Below, piece by piece: positions 16,969-26,301 of a stretch of DNA of 64,000 bases (positions are counted from its first letter, which is position 1; the number at the start of each line of letters is the position of its first letter). The translations under genes and the position numbers were made by a program. Origin of the DNA: Zhouia amylolytica (GTDB taxonomy: Bacteria > Bacteroidota > Bacteroidia > Flavobacteriales > Flavobacteriaceae); NCBI RefSeq assembly GCF_900116365.1, contig NZ_FPAG01000002.1, forward strand, positions 234,576 through 298,575. The letters are read 5' to 3'. A model generated the notes under the pieces. It did no database searches, was not told where the DNA came from, and saw nothing but the letters and a program-made list of their open reading frames with translations.

Positions 16969-17850
16969 ATGAATTATAAAAAACCAGAGTTCGAGATTAT
17001 TCAGCCAGAATTTGGCACTTCTTATTCTTTCGTCAAATACACACAAAACAAAGAGAATAACACTACGTACTGGCACTATCATCCTGAGATTGAGTTGGTA
17101 TATGTGGATGAAGGAGCAGGGAAGCGGCAAATAGGTAGTCATGTATCTTATTTTACTAGTGGAGATCTTCTTTTGATCGGTCCTAATTTACCTCATTGTG
17201 GGTTTACCGATCGTCTCACAGGAAATAAGCGTGAGTACGTGATACAGATGACTCCTGATTTTTTAGGTAAAGAAATATTAACCCGACCGGAAATGGCAAA
17301 TATTGCAAGATTATTCGAACGATGTAAAAAAGGAATGGCCTTTCATGGAAGAACAAAAGAAAGAATAGGAGAAAAGATATCTCTGTTGGAGTTTAAACCT
17401 CCTTTTCAACGCCTTTTGGGGATTTTGGAGGTCTTGAATGAATTAAATTTATCAGAGGATTACCAGTTGTTAAATGCCTCCGGATTTTCCGTGGAAACGG
17501 AAATGCAGGATAATGAACGGATTAATTTAATATTTAATTATGTTAGATCGTATTATACGAGTTCTATTGCCCTTGAGGAGATCGCACATTTGGTAAGCAT
17601 GACGATCCCTTCATTTTGTAGATACTTTAAAAAGATTTCAGGCAAGACTTTTACGAAATTTGTGAATGAGTACCGGGTGGTACATGCTTGTAAATTACTG
17701 GCTGAAAAGCCAATTCCGATTACAGAAGTCTGCCTTGAAAGCGGATTTAATAATTTCTCCCATTTTAATAAAACCTTTAAACAATACACCGGTAAGTCGC
17801 CATCAAATTACAGAAATCAGCTTAAGTTATTGCTAACTGACGAGGGATAA
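16969..17850 (+). CDS. AraC-family regulator with N-terminal cupin
   Basis: 293 residues from the ATG at 16969; an upstream TTG at 16924 is also open but adds unrelated residues. The N-terminal half is a cupin-like sensing domain (HYHPEIELVYVDEGAG, typical metal/sugar-binding AraC cupin). The C-terminal ~100 residues hold two helix-turn-helix motifs (IALEEIAHLVSMTIPSFCRY and ITEVCLESGFNNFSHFNKTF). Such regulators usually respond to small molecules. Its likely targets are itself and the divergent secreted-protein gene. Confidence 0.9.
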   Translation: MNYKKPEFEIIQPEFGTSYSFVKYTQNKENNTTYWHYHPEIELVYVDEGAGKRQIGSHVSYFTSGDLLLIGPNLPHCGFTDRLTGNKREYVIQMTPDFLGKEILTRPEMANIARLFERCKKGMAFHGRTKERIGEKISLLEFKPPFQRLLGILEVLNELNLSEDYQLLNASGFSVETEMQDNERINLIFNYVRSYYTSSIALEEIAHLVSMTIPSFCRYFKKISGKTFTKFVNEYRVVHACKLLAEKPIPITEVCLESGFNNFSHFNKTFKQYTGKSPSNYRNQLKLLLTDEG

Positions 17851-18011
17851 TAAGATTAGCTTACAGGTTGATTAACCTTAAATTCGTCCACAATTTATAC
17901 GGTGTTTTTGATCCTTATCATTAATTGATTAGTACCTAATATACAAACCTTAAGCCATATAAGTTATCAGGCTATGGATTCGGGTAACTTATTGTATGAT
18001 GAAGAGTAAAA

Positions 18012-18428
18012 TTAATGGGTTTCGGTAAATTTCTTAAAATTATTTAGGATTGCTTGCCATCCATCACGTTGCATAGCTATAGGATTAGAAGATTCGGCAT
18101 CGAAGACGGTGGTCACTTTTGTTTTTTGATGTTCAGTTTCAAATCGTGTAGTGGCTTTTCTTCCATCTGTCATGGTGTAGGTTATTGTATCATTCTTTTT
18201 AATTTCATTATAAACCGCTTCAAAATCAAAACCAAAACTTCCGTCTTTGGCTTCCATGCGGGTATAATATTTGCCGCCAACTTGCAGGTTAACCTTAGCT
18301 TCCGGACAGTGCCAGCTATCCATTGCAAAATTCCATTGCGTAATGTATTCAGGATTAGTCCAAAAGTTCCACACTTTTTCTATATCCGTATTTATTGTAG
18401 TTGATACCTTAATTTTTGTTGCTTCCAT
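18012..18428 (-). CDS. SRPBCC/AHSA1-family protein
   Basis: A 138-residue START-like domain protein. The N-terminus IKVSTTINTDIEKVWNFWTN and the W-x(5)-NFKKF C-terminal helix match the AHSA1 (activator of Hsp90 ATPase homologue 1-like) group. These are usually ligand-binding or stress-associated proteins of unknown specificity. Single gene, reading leftward, convergent with the AraC gene 161 bases away. Confidence 0.88.
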   Translation of the reverse strand: MEATKIKVSTTINTDIEKVWNFWTNPEYITQWNFAMDSWHCPEAKVNLQVGGKYYTRMEAKDGSFGFDFEAVYNEIKKNDTITYTMTDGRKATTRFETEHQKTKVTTVFDAESSNPIAMQRDGWQAILNNFKKFTETH

Positions 18429-18627
18429 TCTGAGGTTGTTTTTTGGGTTAAGGGTTCATGATCTATCATGGTTAGAATATGGTAAAGATAGTCAGAACGA
18501 ATTTATATCAACCGTGTAAATGATGTCAGAAAAGAGGGGGTTTACGTCAAGCTCATAATATTTAACGACGAGCAGATTAGGAATAGCAATGCGATAGTTT
18601 TTCAGAAGCACGAATAATGAATAAAAA

Positions 18628-18662
18628 AATCGCGAGGGAGCTATAGGGATCACCTCGCGATT
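18628..18662 (-). terminator. Terminator of the sulfatase gene
   Basis: Arms AATCGCGAGG (18628-18637) and CCTCGCGATT (18653-18662) pair perfectly over 10 bp with a 15-base loop. Read on the minus strand, the stem is followed by a run of seven T, so it terminates leftward transcription of the sulfatase gene. Confidence 0.88.
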
Positions 18663-18690
18663 ATAAAAATAGAAAAACTTGGTTGATTGC

Positions 18691-18714
18691 TTACTTACTT
18701 ACTTACTTACTTAC
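18691..18714. repeat. Tetranucleotide repeat (TTAC)6 at the 3' end of the sulfatase gene
   Basis: Six perfect TTAC units. On the minus strand the frame enters the repeat and stops within it (V-S-K-stop), with the stop at 18703-18705. Loss of units from the far side would not change the protein; shifts nearer the coding side could extend it. Confidence 0.9.
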
Positions 18715-20295
18715 TTCCGGAACTTTAGGTTCCACACCTCTTATTTTCGTGTATTCCTTAATCATTTCCTGAAGTTTCTCAGGGTTTTCTTTGGCTAAGT
18801 TCTTTTGTTGCTCAAGATCTTCATTTAAATTATAAAGTTGAAATTCAGGCATAGAACCGATTTCAATGTTCACGCTTTTTGATATAAAATTTCCTTTGTA
18901 AGGAGGGATCATTACCCAATTATCTTTTCTTAAGAACGTTTTTGAGCCTGCTTCTAACATCAATTCATTTCTTCCTGTTTCGACCTCACCTAATAATGCA
19001 TCTAACAGGTTTTGGCTATCACCATAGGTTTGATCATCTCCGTTTAAGGCAGCTAAAGATGATAGCAGGTCCATTTGACAAACAATAGCATCAGAGACAC
19101 CTGGCGTTATCGTTCCTTTCCAATAGGTAATAAATGGAACCCGTGTGCCGGCTTCGAACATACTATACTTACCACCTCTTAGCGGTCCATTAGGATCATG
19201 ATCACCTAACTTTTCAACGGCATCATCGTAATAACCATCATTTAGTACTGGACCATTATCACTGGAGAAAATTACCAATGTGTTTTCTAAAATTCCTTCT
19301 TCTTCAAGGGTTTTCATAAATTCACCAATACACCAATCCGCTTCTACAATTACATCACCTCTTGGTCCCATACCCGAACTTCCTACGAAACGTGGGTGCG
19401 GAGTTCTTGGTACATGGGGTTGTTGTAATGCATAATAAAGAAAGAAGGGCTTATTTTTATGTTCTTTTACATAAGCTTGTGCTTTCGCCAGAAAATGATC
19501 GGCCATATCTACATCACTCCATTTGGCAGCATCTCCACCTTTCATAAATCCAATTCTTGGAATACCATTAACGATACTGTTATTGTGTCCGTGTTCCCAT
19601 TTCATGGTAAGCATTTCAGGATTATCTTTTCCAGTAGGTTCTCCTTCAAAATTCTTACTGTAACTAACTTCAATAGGATCTTTAGGGTCTAATCCATCTA
19701 CTTTATCATTTTCAATATACACCGTCGGCACACGATCTTGAGTAGCCGCGAGAATGTAAGATTCGTCAAAACCTACTTCATTCGGTCCCGGTTTAATACT
19801 CTCGTTCCAATTCACATTGCCAGTTCCTAATCCTAAATGCCATTTGCCTACAATACCGGTATGATAACCATGTTCTTTAAACATTTTAGGTAAAGTAAAT
19901 TGGGCGGTGTCTATAAGTAGTGGAGCTGTACCTGGTAAAATTCTAGCATTTTTATTTCTCCAAGGGTATACCCCGGTTAATAACCCGAAACGGCTTGGTG
20001 TACAGGTAGCAGAAGTTGCATATCCATTGGTGAATCTTACGCCTCCTGAAGCCAAAGCATCCATGTTAGGGGTCTCAATTTCGGTTGCTCCATAAGCGCC
20101 GACATCTCCATACCCTAAATCATCGAGATAGATTACAACAACATTAGGTGTTTTTTTTGTTTCAGTTGCAGCGGCAATATCTTTTTTCTTTTCTCCTGAT
20201 TTACAAGCAATCGTTGTTAAGCAGGTTAGCGCTAATAAACCTATCCCTAGTCTTTTAATCGTAGTTAAGTTTAGCAGTTGGTGTTTTGTTTGCAT
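18703..20295 (-). CDS. Family S1 (arylsulfatase-type) sulfatase, lipoprotein
   Basis: A 530-residue sulfatase. The signal peptide leads to a lipobox at Cys31 (TTIAC). Metal ligands D58/D59 lie in VIYLDDLGYGD; the formylglycine motif C98-T-P-S-R (in SATCTPSRFGLLTG) is the CxPxR type. Further conserved segments include GKWHLG and SSDNGP. It should remove sulfate esters from an algal or host glycan at the cell surface or in the periplasm; regiospecificity cannot be told. No formylglycine-generating enzyme is encoded in the window. It is divergent from the SGNH hydrolase, with a palindrome between them. Confidence 0.93.
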   Translation of the reverse strand: MQTKHQLLNLTTIKRLGIGLLALTCLTTIACKSGEKKKDIAAATETKKTPNVVVIYLDDLGYGDVGAYGATEIETPNMDALASGGVRFTNGYATSATCTPSRFGLLTGVYPWRNKNARILPGTAPLLIDTAQFTLPKMFKEHGYHTGIVGKWHLGLGTGNVNWNESIKPGPNEVGFDESYILAATQDRVPTVYIENDKVDGLDPKDPIEVSYSKNFEGEPTGKDNPEMLTMKWEHGHNNSIVNGIPRIGFMKGGDAAKWSDVDMADHFLAKAQAYVKEHKNKPFFLYYALQQPHVPRTPHPRFVGSSGMGPRGDVIVEADWCIGEFMKTLEEEGILENTLVIFSSDNGPVLNDGYYDDAVEKLGDHDPNGPLRGGKYSMFEAGTRVPFITYWKGTITPGVSDAIVCQMDLLSSLAALNGDDQTYGDSQNLLDALLGEVETGRNELMLEAGSKTFLRKDNWVMIPPYKGNFISKSVNIEIGSMPEFQLYNLNEDLEQQKNLAKENPEKLQEMIKEYTKIRGVEPKVPEVSK

Positions 20296-20348
20296 TTTAG
20301 CTTTTATTTAAAGGTTTAAGGGTTATCCCGTATCAGCGGGTGCTAAAT

Positions 20349-20363
20349 ATAACAAAATGTTAT
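20349..20363. promoter_or_regulatory. Inverted repeat between sulfatase and SGNH genes
   Basis: ATAACA and TGTTAT flank AAA, a perfect 6-bp dyad 54 bases upstream of the sulfatase start. It overlaps an AT-rich stretch that could be the leftward -7 region, so an operator is plausible, though short AT-rich dyads also occur by chance. Confidence 0.3.
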
Positions 20364-20492
20364 GACGTATACAGCTGATACCAACCAGTTTGTGTTTCTT
20401 TCAAATATCAATTTAAAAGTCATATGATCTCTTAGAAATTTTCTGTTAAATTTAAACACTTAAATTACTTTATAAACACTTAATAAAAATTA

Positions 20493-21092
20493 ATGAAACA
20501 TATTATTTGCTTTGGAGATAGTATAACAAGAGGTGAGAACGATCGAGAAAGAGGAGGTTGGGCAGATCGATTGAAATCATTTTATATGGAACAATTCCTG
20601 TACGAAAAGGATAATGAAGTATGCGTGTTCAATATGGGAATTGGTGGTGAAACTACAGTGGGGTTGTCTAACAGATTTCGGCAAGAATTGGATGCTCGTC
20701 TTCTTGAAGAAGAGACGAATCTTGTAACCTTGGGTTATGGAGCTAATGATATTGCTTTGGTTGGCGATAAGCATCAGGTAAGTATCGAAGAATATACAGC
20801 TAATCTGGCTCAATGCATCGACTATGCTCATGCTAAAAATGCCAGGGTCTTTTTATTGAGTATCATTCCAGTTATAACTGACTTAAACACAGGAAAACCT
20901 CGTATGCTGAAAGATATTATTCTTTATAATAAATTACTTCAAAGGCTAGCTAAGGAAAAAAATGTAACCTATGTGGATCTCCACAGTTTGTTTGAAGCGG
21001 ATACTGCATCGTACTTTACTTTCGACGGTGTACATCCAAATGCTGAGGGGCATTCATTGATTTATGAGCATTTAAAATCGATTTTAGTGTAA
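20493..21092 (+). CDS. SGNH/GDSL-family esterase
   Basis: A 199-residue hydrolase of the GDSL lipase/esterase type. Block I FGDSITRG holds the nucleophile Ser10; block II Gly is in GIGGETT; block III GYGANDI holds the oxyanion Asn; block V DGVHPNAEGH supplies the Asp/His pair. All four blocks are intact. No signal peptide, so the enzyme is probably cytoplasmic. Carbohydrate or acyl esterases of this type often remove acetyl groups. It is divergent from the sulfatase, which may mean joint action on a decorated glycan (inference). Confidence 0.9.
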   Translation: MKHIICFGDSITRGENDRERGGWADRLKSFYMEQFLYEKDNEVCVFNMGIGGETTVGLSNRFRQELDARLLEEETNLVTLGYGANDIALVGDKHQVSIEEYTANLAQCIDYAHAKNARVFLLSIIPVITDLNTGKPRMLKDIILYNKLLQRLAKEKNVTYVDLHSLFEADTASYFTFDGVHPNAEGHSLIYEHLKSILV

Positions 21093-21196
21093 TTGGAAGG
21101 ACGAATAACCGGTGATTAATTGAATTCAGAATGAATATATTTAAAAATTGAGTTTACCAAAACCGGGTTATACAAATAAAGTTTTATTTTTATGTA

Positions 21197-22252
21197 ATGA
21201 TGCTCGACAATCAATTTATATTTTTTTTTAGTGCTCTGGGAGCTTTTAATAGTTTGTTATTAAGCATTTATTTTTTCGTTCTTGGGAAGCCCAGGCAGGT
21301 ATCAAATTATTTTCTTGGGGGGCTATTATTCGTTTTAAGTATTCGCATCTGGAAATCAGTTTTCTTTTATTTCAATCCCGAACTATCTAAAGTTTACTTA
21401 CAAATCGGATTATCCGCGTGTTTTTTGATTGGACCGTTTTTGTATTTATATGTTAAAGCAATGGTTTCTCCAATAAAATCAATAGGTTTCAAAGATTTAC
21501 TATTGCTTGGTTTGTTAGCTATTTTTATAACTGTAATTGGAGTTTTATATCCGTATGCGTCATATCCTGAGTTATGGGGTGGATATTTTTATAAAGCTAT
21601 TAATTATCAGTGGTTCCTATTCATTGTGGCATCCGTTTTTTTGTTTAGAAACCAATTTTCAATACTTATTAAAAAAGAATTAAGTTATCAGGAGGTTTGG
21701 GTAGTAAGTGTGATATCTGGAGTTTTTATAATCTGGGTTGCCTACTATACCTCGTATTATACTTCCTATATTATAGGAGCCATTTCTTTCTCATTTGTAT
21801 TATACTTATCAATCTTACTTATTTATAACAAACGAAAAAAAAGCTTTAAACTGGAAGAAAAGAAAGAGAAATATGCCAATCAAAAAATTGATGAAGAAAC
21901 GGCAAATAAGCTCATTAATGAGATTGATGCGGTTTTGAGAACGGAAGCTTTATATAGAAACCCTAATTTAACCTTAGTACAATTAGCAAAAAAGCTTCAT
22001 ATGCGTCCGCATATAATATCACAGGTGGTTAATGACCATTTAAAAACTAATTTCCCGTTATTTATTAATTCTTATCGTATCGATGAGGCCAAGCAGCGAT
22101 TACAAACTTCACCTAATTTAAAGATGGAAATTATTGCTGAGGAATGTGGGTTTAATTCAACGAGTACATTTTATGCCGCTTTTAAAAAGCTGGAGCAAAC
22201 CACCCCTGCTAAATATGCTAAATCACAGTTGATTAAGACTCCTGATGTATAA
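21197..22252 (+). CDS. Membrane-bound AraC-family regulator
   Basis: A 351-residue protein. Roughly residues 1-215 contain seven hydrophobic helices (starting IFFFSALGAFNSLLLSIYFF), then a charged linker (KRKKSFKLEEKKEK) and a C-terminal double helix-turn-helix (LTLVQLAKKLHMRPHIISQV and IIAEECGFNSTSTFYAAFKK). This 7TM-AraC layout is common in Flavobacteriaceae and suggests a membrane-embedded sensor acting directly on DNA. The next gene, a DJ-1/NTF2 fusion, begins 94 bases later and is a possible target. Interleaved inverted repeats cover the stop codon. Confidence 0.9.
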   Translation: MMLDNQFIFFFSALGAFNSLLLSIYFFVLGKPRQVSNYFLGGLLFVLSIRIWKSVFFYFNPELSKVYLQIGLSACFLIGPFLYLYVKAMVSPIKSIGFKDLLLLGLLAIFITVIGVLYPYASYPELWGGYFYKAINYQWFLFIVASVFLFRNQFSILIKKELSYQEVWVVSVISGVFIIWVAYYTSYYTSYIIGAISFSFVLYLSILLIYNKRKKSFKLEEKKEKYANQKIDEETANKLINEIDAVLRTEALYRNPNLTLVQLAKKLHMRPHIISQVVNDHLKTNFPLFINSYRIDEAKQRLQTSPNLKMEIIAEECGFNSTSTFYAAFKKLEQTTPAKYAKSQLIKTPDV

Positions 22253-22276
22253 TATAAGAGTCTTAACTTATACATC
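22233..22276 (+). repeat. Interleaved inverted repeats over the AraC stop codon
   Basis: Four 9-bp arms in the order A-B-A'-B': TTAAGACTC (22233-22241), GATGTATAA (22244-22252), GAGTCTTAA (22258-22266), TTATACATC (22268-22276). A pairs with A' and B with B'. The two hairpins cannot fully coexist because the connecting loops are only 1-5 bases, so they look like mutually exclusive RNA structures or an unusual terminator. The stop codon lies in arm B. Confidence 0.6.
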
Positions 22277-22345
22277 TTTAAGGGGTTAATTTTTGGTAGT
22301 CTGTATTATTGTGGAATCTTAAAAATCCATTAAAAGCAGACAATT

Positions 22346-23476
22346 ATGCAACGTTATTTATTTTTATTCATTAGTATTTTATTAAACAATTTTTCGTTTT
22401 CACAGGTAACAGATGAGGGAATCATAAAGGCCTTGAACAATTATATTGAAGGCACCTCTTATAATGTACCCGGAAAAATTGAAAAGGCCTTTTATTCTGA
22501 AGCAGACCTGTTTCTGCAGAAAAAGGAGCAAGAGATATGGAAAGTGCCTTCGAAAGATTATATAAGCTGGTTTAGTAAAGGGCCGGAGGGAAGTTTTAAC
22601 GGACGTGTCGGTCGTATTTTATTTGTAGAGCAGTCTAATGACATTGCCATCGCTAAAGCTGAAATTTTAATTCCAAATCGCAATGTTCGTTATATAGATC
22701 TATTTCTGCTTAAACGTGTTTCCGGCCAATGGAAGATTATCAGCAAATCAGCCACCGCTTCCAATACGCATCATACCTCAAAGAAGGTGTTGTTTATCGT
22801 TTCTAATGCACATTATTACGGCACTTCAGATCTGACCACAGGTAATAGTTTTTCTGAGATAGTAATAGCATATGATACCTTTATTAACGCGGGGTTTACT
22901 GTAGATTTTGTGAGTCCGGATGGAGGGAGTATACCATTAGCATATATCAACACTTCTCATGCCTTACATAAAAAGTACATTTATGATATGGATTTAATGT
23001 ATGCTCTAAAGAATACTAAAACACCGGAAATGATAAATCCGGAATCGTACAGTGCCGTTCAGTATATAGGAGGAGGTAGTGCTATGTTTGGCGTACCGGA
23101 AGATAAAAATATCCAAAAGATGGTGATGACTATCTATGAAAAACATGGAGGAATTGTATCATCTGTTTGTCATGGAACTGCAGGGATTGTTTATTTAAAA
23201 ACCAGTGATGGTCAGTATTTAGTAAAGGGAAAGGCCGTTAATGGATATCCGGAGGATTATGAACGTAAGGAAGCGGCTTATTTTAAACAGTTCCCCTTTT
23301 TAATTAGAGAAACTATTGAGCAGCATGGTGGAAATTTCAAATATTCTCCAAGGAACTCGGTGCATGTTGAAGTTGATGGACGTATAATTACCGGTCAAAA
23401 TCACCTTTCTTCCAAAGCAGTATCTGAAAAAATTATTGAGATTCTTGCGAAGAAGGAAGCGGGCAGCGGAAGGTAG
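22346..23476 (+). CDS. Secreted NTF2-like / DJ-1-PfpI fusion protein
   Basis: A 376-residue protein: signal peptide 1-20 (NNFSFSQ), a lumazine-binding/NTF2-like domain at about 22-140 (ending in RVSGQWKIISKSAT), then a DJ-1/PfpI-type glutamine-amidotransferase fold at about 147-370 with the nucleophilic-elbow Cys275 in SVCHGTAG and a Glu near residue 171. DJ-1/PfpI proteins act as chaperones, glyoxalases or deglycases; which applies here is unknown. Export of such a fold is less common and may point to periplasmic carbonyl stress. It follows the membrane AraC regulator. Confidence 0.88.
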   Translation: MQRYLFLFISILLNNFSFSQVTDEGIIKALNNYIEGTSYNVPGKIEKAFYSEADLFLQKKEQEIWKVPSKDYISWFSKGPEGSFNGRVGRILFVEQSNDIAIAKAEILIPNRNVRYIDLFLLKRVSGQWKIISKSATASNTHHTSKKVLFIVSNAHYYGTSDLTTGNSFSEIVIAYDTFINAGFTVDFVSPDGGSIPLAYINTSHALHKKYIYDMDLMYALKNTKTPEMINPESYSAVQYIGGGSAMFGVPEDKNIQKMVMTIYEKHGGIVSSVCHGTAGIVYLKTSDGQYLVKGKAVNGYPEDYERKEAAYFKQFPFLIRETIEQHGGNFKYSPRNSVHVEVDGRIITGQNHLSSKAVSEKIIEILAKKEAGSGR

Positions 23477-23726
23477 AATTTAAAGTCTAAATTTTTATTT
23501 ATAAATTTTCTCACTCCTTTTTTTGTAGGAAAAGTACATATTATAATGGGAGGACCTCTGTCAGCATAATCTCAAGTTCTCCCTATTTCCATTTACATTT
23601 TATTCGCGTATCTTTAGGAGTGATATTCAACGTTATTGAAAACCCAAACGAAGAACGTAAATAATAGCATTGTTTTTAAGACGTCATTTTAGAAGTGAGC
23701 AGTTAATGGTAATAGTTTGATGTGTT

Positions 23727-24854
23727 ATGATGATATCTGCAAAATGGGAGCTGGTGTTTTTTATTGGAATGTTGGTATGCCTGGTGTCTTGCTCAAATGA
23801 TGACGATTCTAATGATTCTTCAAATGGAGGTGCCGATGACCCTATTGAAGACCCTGTACCTAATGAATCGCTTCCTGATCTTACTTTCCTTTCCCAGACA
23901 GATATTCCGGGAAACAGCCTTGATCTATGGGGATTTACCAAAAACGGCGAGGAGCATGTTGTCATTGCCGGTACTCGAAATACAGCGATTGTAAATATAG
24001 AAGATCCATCAGATCCTGAAGTGGTTTCTATAATTTCTTCAGCCGGATTCGACGTTAAGGTTTGGGAGAACTATTTATATATAGCTGAGGGTGGACATCT
24101 TGAAGGAGATCCTCCTAGTACAATCTATAATATTTCGAACCTCGAATCTCCTGTTTTAGTAGGAACATTTCCTGCGGTTCATAATATATTTATTGATGAT
24201 TTCGGGTATTTATATGTATCCGGCTATCATCCGAATTCGTCCATAACTGGTTCCGAAGGACTTAATATGAGTATTTACGACCTCAATAATACCCCGGAAA
24301 CTCCTGAACTTATATGGACAGCACCTGGTCAACCATCTGTTCCTGTTCATGACATGGCAGTAATAAATAATACGCTTTACGCTTTTGATATCGAATTGCA
24401 TAAGGTGGACATCTATGATGTGACTGATCGGAAAGCTCCTGAACTATTGGGGACTTATCAATTTACAGATGAGAGTAATGTTCATAGTGGCTGGCCTTCT
24501 ACATCCGAACAATACTTGTATGTCTGTCTGGAGGAAGCTGCCGGAGATGAAGATATTGTAATACTGGATATATCAGATCCTGCAGATATAAATATTTCCG
24601 GAACTATTCACGATACCGGGTTTACGGTTCATAATTTATACGTAATAGGAAACCTGGCTTACACTTCTTTTTACAGAGCAGGTTTGCGGGTGTATGATAT
24701 TACCGACCCTACAGATCCTATTTTGTATTATGAATATGATACAAATAATGCTACTTCAACGACAGGCGCTTTTGGGGTTTATCCATTTTCCGAATCAGGT
24801 TATATAAGTGTGAGTGATGTGGAATTTGGCTTGTATGTTTTTAAGGCTGAATAA
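23727..24854 (+). CDS. LVIVD-repeat beta-propeller lipoprotein
   Basis: A 375-residue lipoprotein: signal peptide with lipobox Cys22 (LVSC) followed by an acidic spacer, then repeated blades of the LVIVD type, recognisable by the recurring pattern (V/I)-x-I-x-(D/N)-(I/V)-x-(D/N)-P-x-x-P (for example AIVNIEDPSDPEVV, LRVYDITDPTDPIL and IVILDISDPADINI). These propellers are surface proteins of unknown binding specificity. Single gene, no clear partner. ATGs at 23727 and 23730 are both usable. Confidence 0.85.
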   Translation: MMISAKWELVFFIGMLVCLVSCSNDDDSNDSSNGGADDPIEDPVPNESLPDLTFLSQTDIPGNSLDLWGFTKNGEEHVVIAGTRNTAIVNIEDPSDPEVVSIISSAGFDVKVWENYLYIAEGGHLEGDPPSTIYNISNLESPVLVGTFPAVHNIFIDDFGYLYVSGYHPNSSITGSEGLNMSIYDLNNTPETPELIWTAPGQPSVPVHDMAVINNTLYAFDIELHKVDIYDVTDRKAPELLGTYQFTDESNVHSGWPSTSEQYLYVCLEEAAGDEDIVILDISDPADINISGTIHDTGFTVHNLYVIGNLAYTSFYRAGLRVYDITDPTDPILYYEYDTNNATSTTGAFGVYPFSESGYISVSDVEFGLYVFKAE

Positions 24855-24948
24855 TACCTGGATTGACATTGTGATAATATCAGATTATCCATGTCTTTTG
24901 TGAAGTTATGACGAAAATGTAAGAGGTAGCGGGTGGTTAAAGGGTGAA

Positions 24949-25158
24949 TTAGGAATCGCCTAACCACTGAATAACATTGTTTTTATACATTTTCCTAATG
25001 GGAATGGTGTATTGTGCAATCGTAATTCTATTCCCTTCAATAGTTTTTAAGGTGAAAGAAATAACGGAGTATATAATAATTACAGTGGCTTTTCCAGAGT
25101 TATCCTTGTTTGTATATTGTTTAATGATTGTGTCAGGAAGAAAAAAAGGATGATGCAA
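24949..25158 (-). pseudogene. Possible remnant of a LytTR DNA-binding domain
   Basis: An open frame of 69 codons whose last ~30 residues (KTIEGNRITIAQYTIPIRKM and on) resemble the C-terminal strands of a LytTR domain, where IEGN and IPI-(R/G)-x-x-YK are typical. The N-terminal part does not match, and no receiver domain precedes it. It may be the decayed 3' end of a LytTR response-regulator gene, or a chance resemblance. Confidence 0.3.
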
Positions 25159-25293
25159 ATGACGTTACTCGATTTAAGTGTTTTCTAATTATATGTTTTC
25201 ACATGATTATAAATTGCCAGGTTTTTTCATTTAATTGACTTTGAACTTGTCTTGAGGAAGTTTACTTTAGATGCCGAAAAACCAAATTATGCC

Positions 25294-26004
25294 ATGAGAA
25301 AAACTTTACTGATACTTTTAGCTACCTTATTATATGGAGGAAATTTTTACGGACAAACCAAGGTAGATGATTTAGTTTCTATTGAATTTCCCGGAACTGT
25401 TCTTCGAAACGATACCACTCAGTATAAGCCCAAGGTACTTAAAGTTTATACAAAAAAGGGTGATGAGCTATATTTGCTGCAGCGCCTGGCGATATATCGG
25501 GAAGAGGACCTTAAACGATTGCCAGCTTCCGCAAAGCAACTTGATGATTTTTATAAAGAAATTTTGGCGGGGCTTATTAAGGGCATGGAACGAAATGGGT
25601 ATTTGTTCAGAGATTCCACTCAAATAAAACAAGGAGGATTTAAGGCTTATTCGTTGACTTACGAAGACCTTAAATCAGGTAAGCAATGTGCCGAATCGAA
25701 GGTGATTTTGTTAAATAAAAGTATTTATAGTGCTACTTATGCAAGTAGAGAGCATTTCGATTTCTTTAATAAGGACAACTTTTTAAGTTCATTAACTGTT
25801 GATATGACCAAAAATCCTCAACAAATAGTTGAGGGAAGCTTACCTACAAGTGCGGTGGTAGGTGACTCAGTTAAAAACCCGTCTTCTGCATATAAAATGG
25901 GGTACAAGTTTGGAAGGATTCTCGGAAAAGCCTTCTTTTTTGTACTTATAATAGCCATTGTTCTGTTCATTGTGATTAAGGTATTCAGAACGAAAAAGAT
26001 TTAA
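25294..26004 (+). CDS. Exported protein with C-terminal membrane helix, unknown function
   Basis: 236 residues from the ATG at 25294, where a signal peptide begins (MRKTLLILLATLLYGGNFYGQ); a TTG at 25252 is in frame but adds a hydrophilic stretch. The mature region is a single globular domain, followed by a Gly/Lys linker and one C-terminal transmembrane helix (FFFVLIIAIVLFIVIKVF) with a basic tail, so the domain faces the periplasm. I do not recognise a family. Single gene. Confidence 0.7.
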   Translation: MRKTLLILLATLLYGGNFYGQTKVDDLVSIEFPGTVLRNDTTQYKPKVLKVYTKKGDELYLLQRLAIYREEDLKRLPASAKQLDDFYKEILAGLIKGMERNGYLFRDSTQIKQGGFKAYSLTYEDLKSGKQCAESKVILLNKSIYSATYASREHFDFFNKDNFLSSLTVDMTKNPQQIVEGSLPTSAVVGDSVKNPSSAYKMGYKFGRILGKAFFFVLIIAIVLFIVIKVFRTKKI

Positions 26005-26136
26005 TTGTATTCCAAATCAGCTCTGTTTCAGGAATGCGGGATATACAATCAAATGTAGTAGCTTACAGAAGCTATGGTTAAATGAGTAAAATTAGGTGGC
26101 TTGACAGTAACATAGCCACCTTGCTATTAATCAACA

Positions 26137-26301
26137 CTATACTGCTAGTGCATGCACACATATTTGTGCGTCTTTGAATTGCGATTTTATTTGTTTTGCC
26201 TCTTCGAATGGAATGAGTCCGCTGAGTTTCTTTTTTGTTTTAACTCTGAAAAGAAAAAGAATTTTCCTTTCAACAGCAGTATATACATAACAAATAGCCA
26301 T
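26137..26301 (-). CDS. Small hypothetical protein
   Basis: A possible 54-residue protein from the ATG at 26301 (a further in-frame ATG at 26331 is also open). It begins MAICYVYTAVERKILFLFRV, is basic in the middle and ends FKDAQICVHALAV. No family recognised. Coding character is plausible but unproven; the segment is flanked by an 11-bp direct repeat (26090-26100 and 26339-26349). Confidence 0.4.
   Translation of the reverse strand: MAICYVYTAVERKILFLFRVKTKKKLSGLIPFEEAKQIKSQFKDAQICVHALAV

Noticed and set aside
23684..23965. Antisense open frame over the LVIVD lipoprotein start
   Set aside because: No family features, overlaps a real gene with a clean lipoprotein signal.
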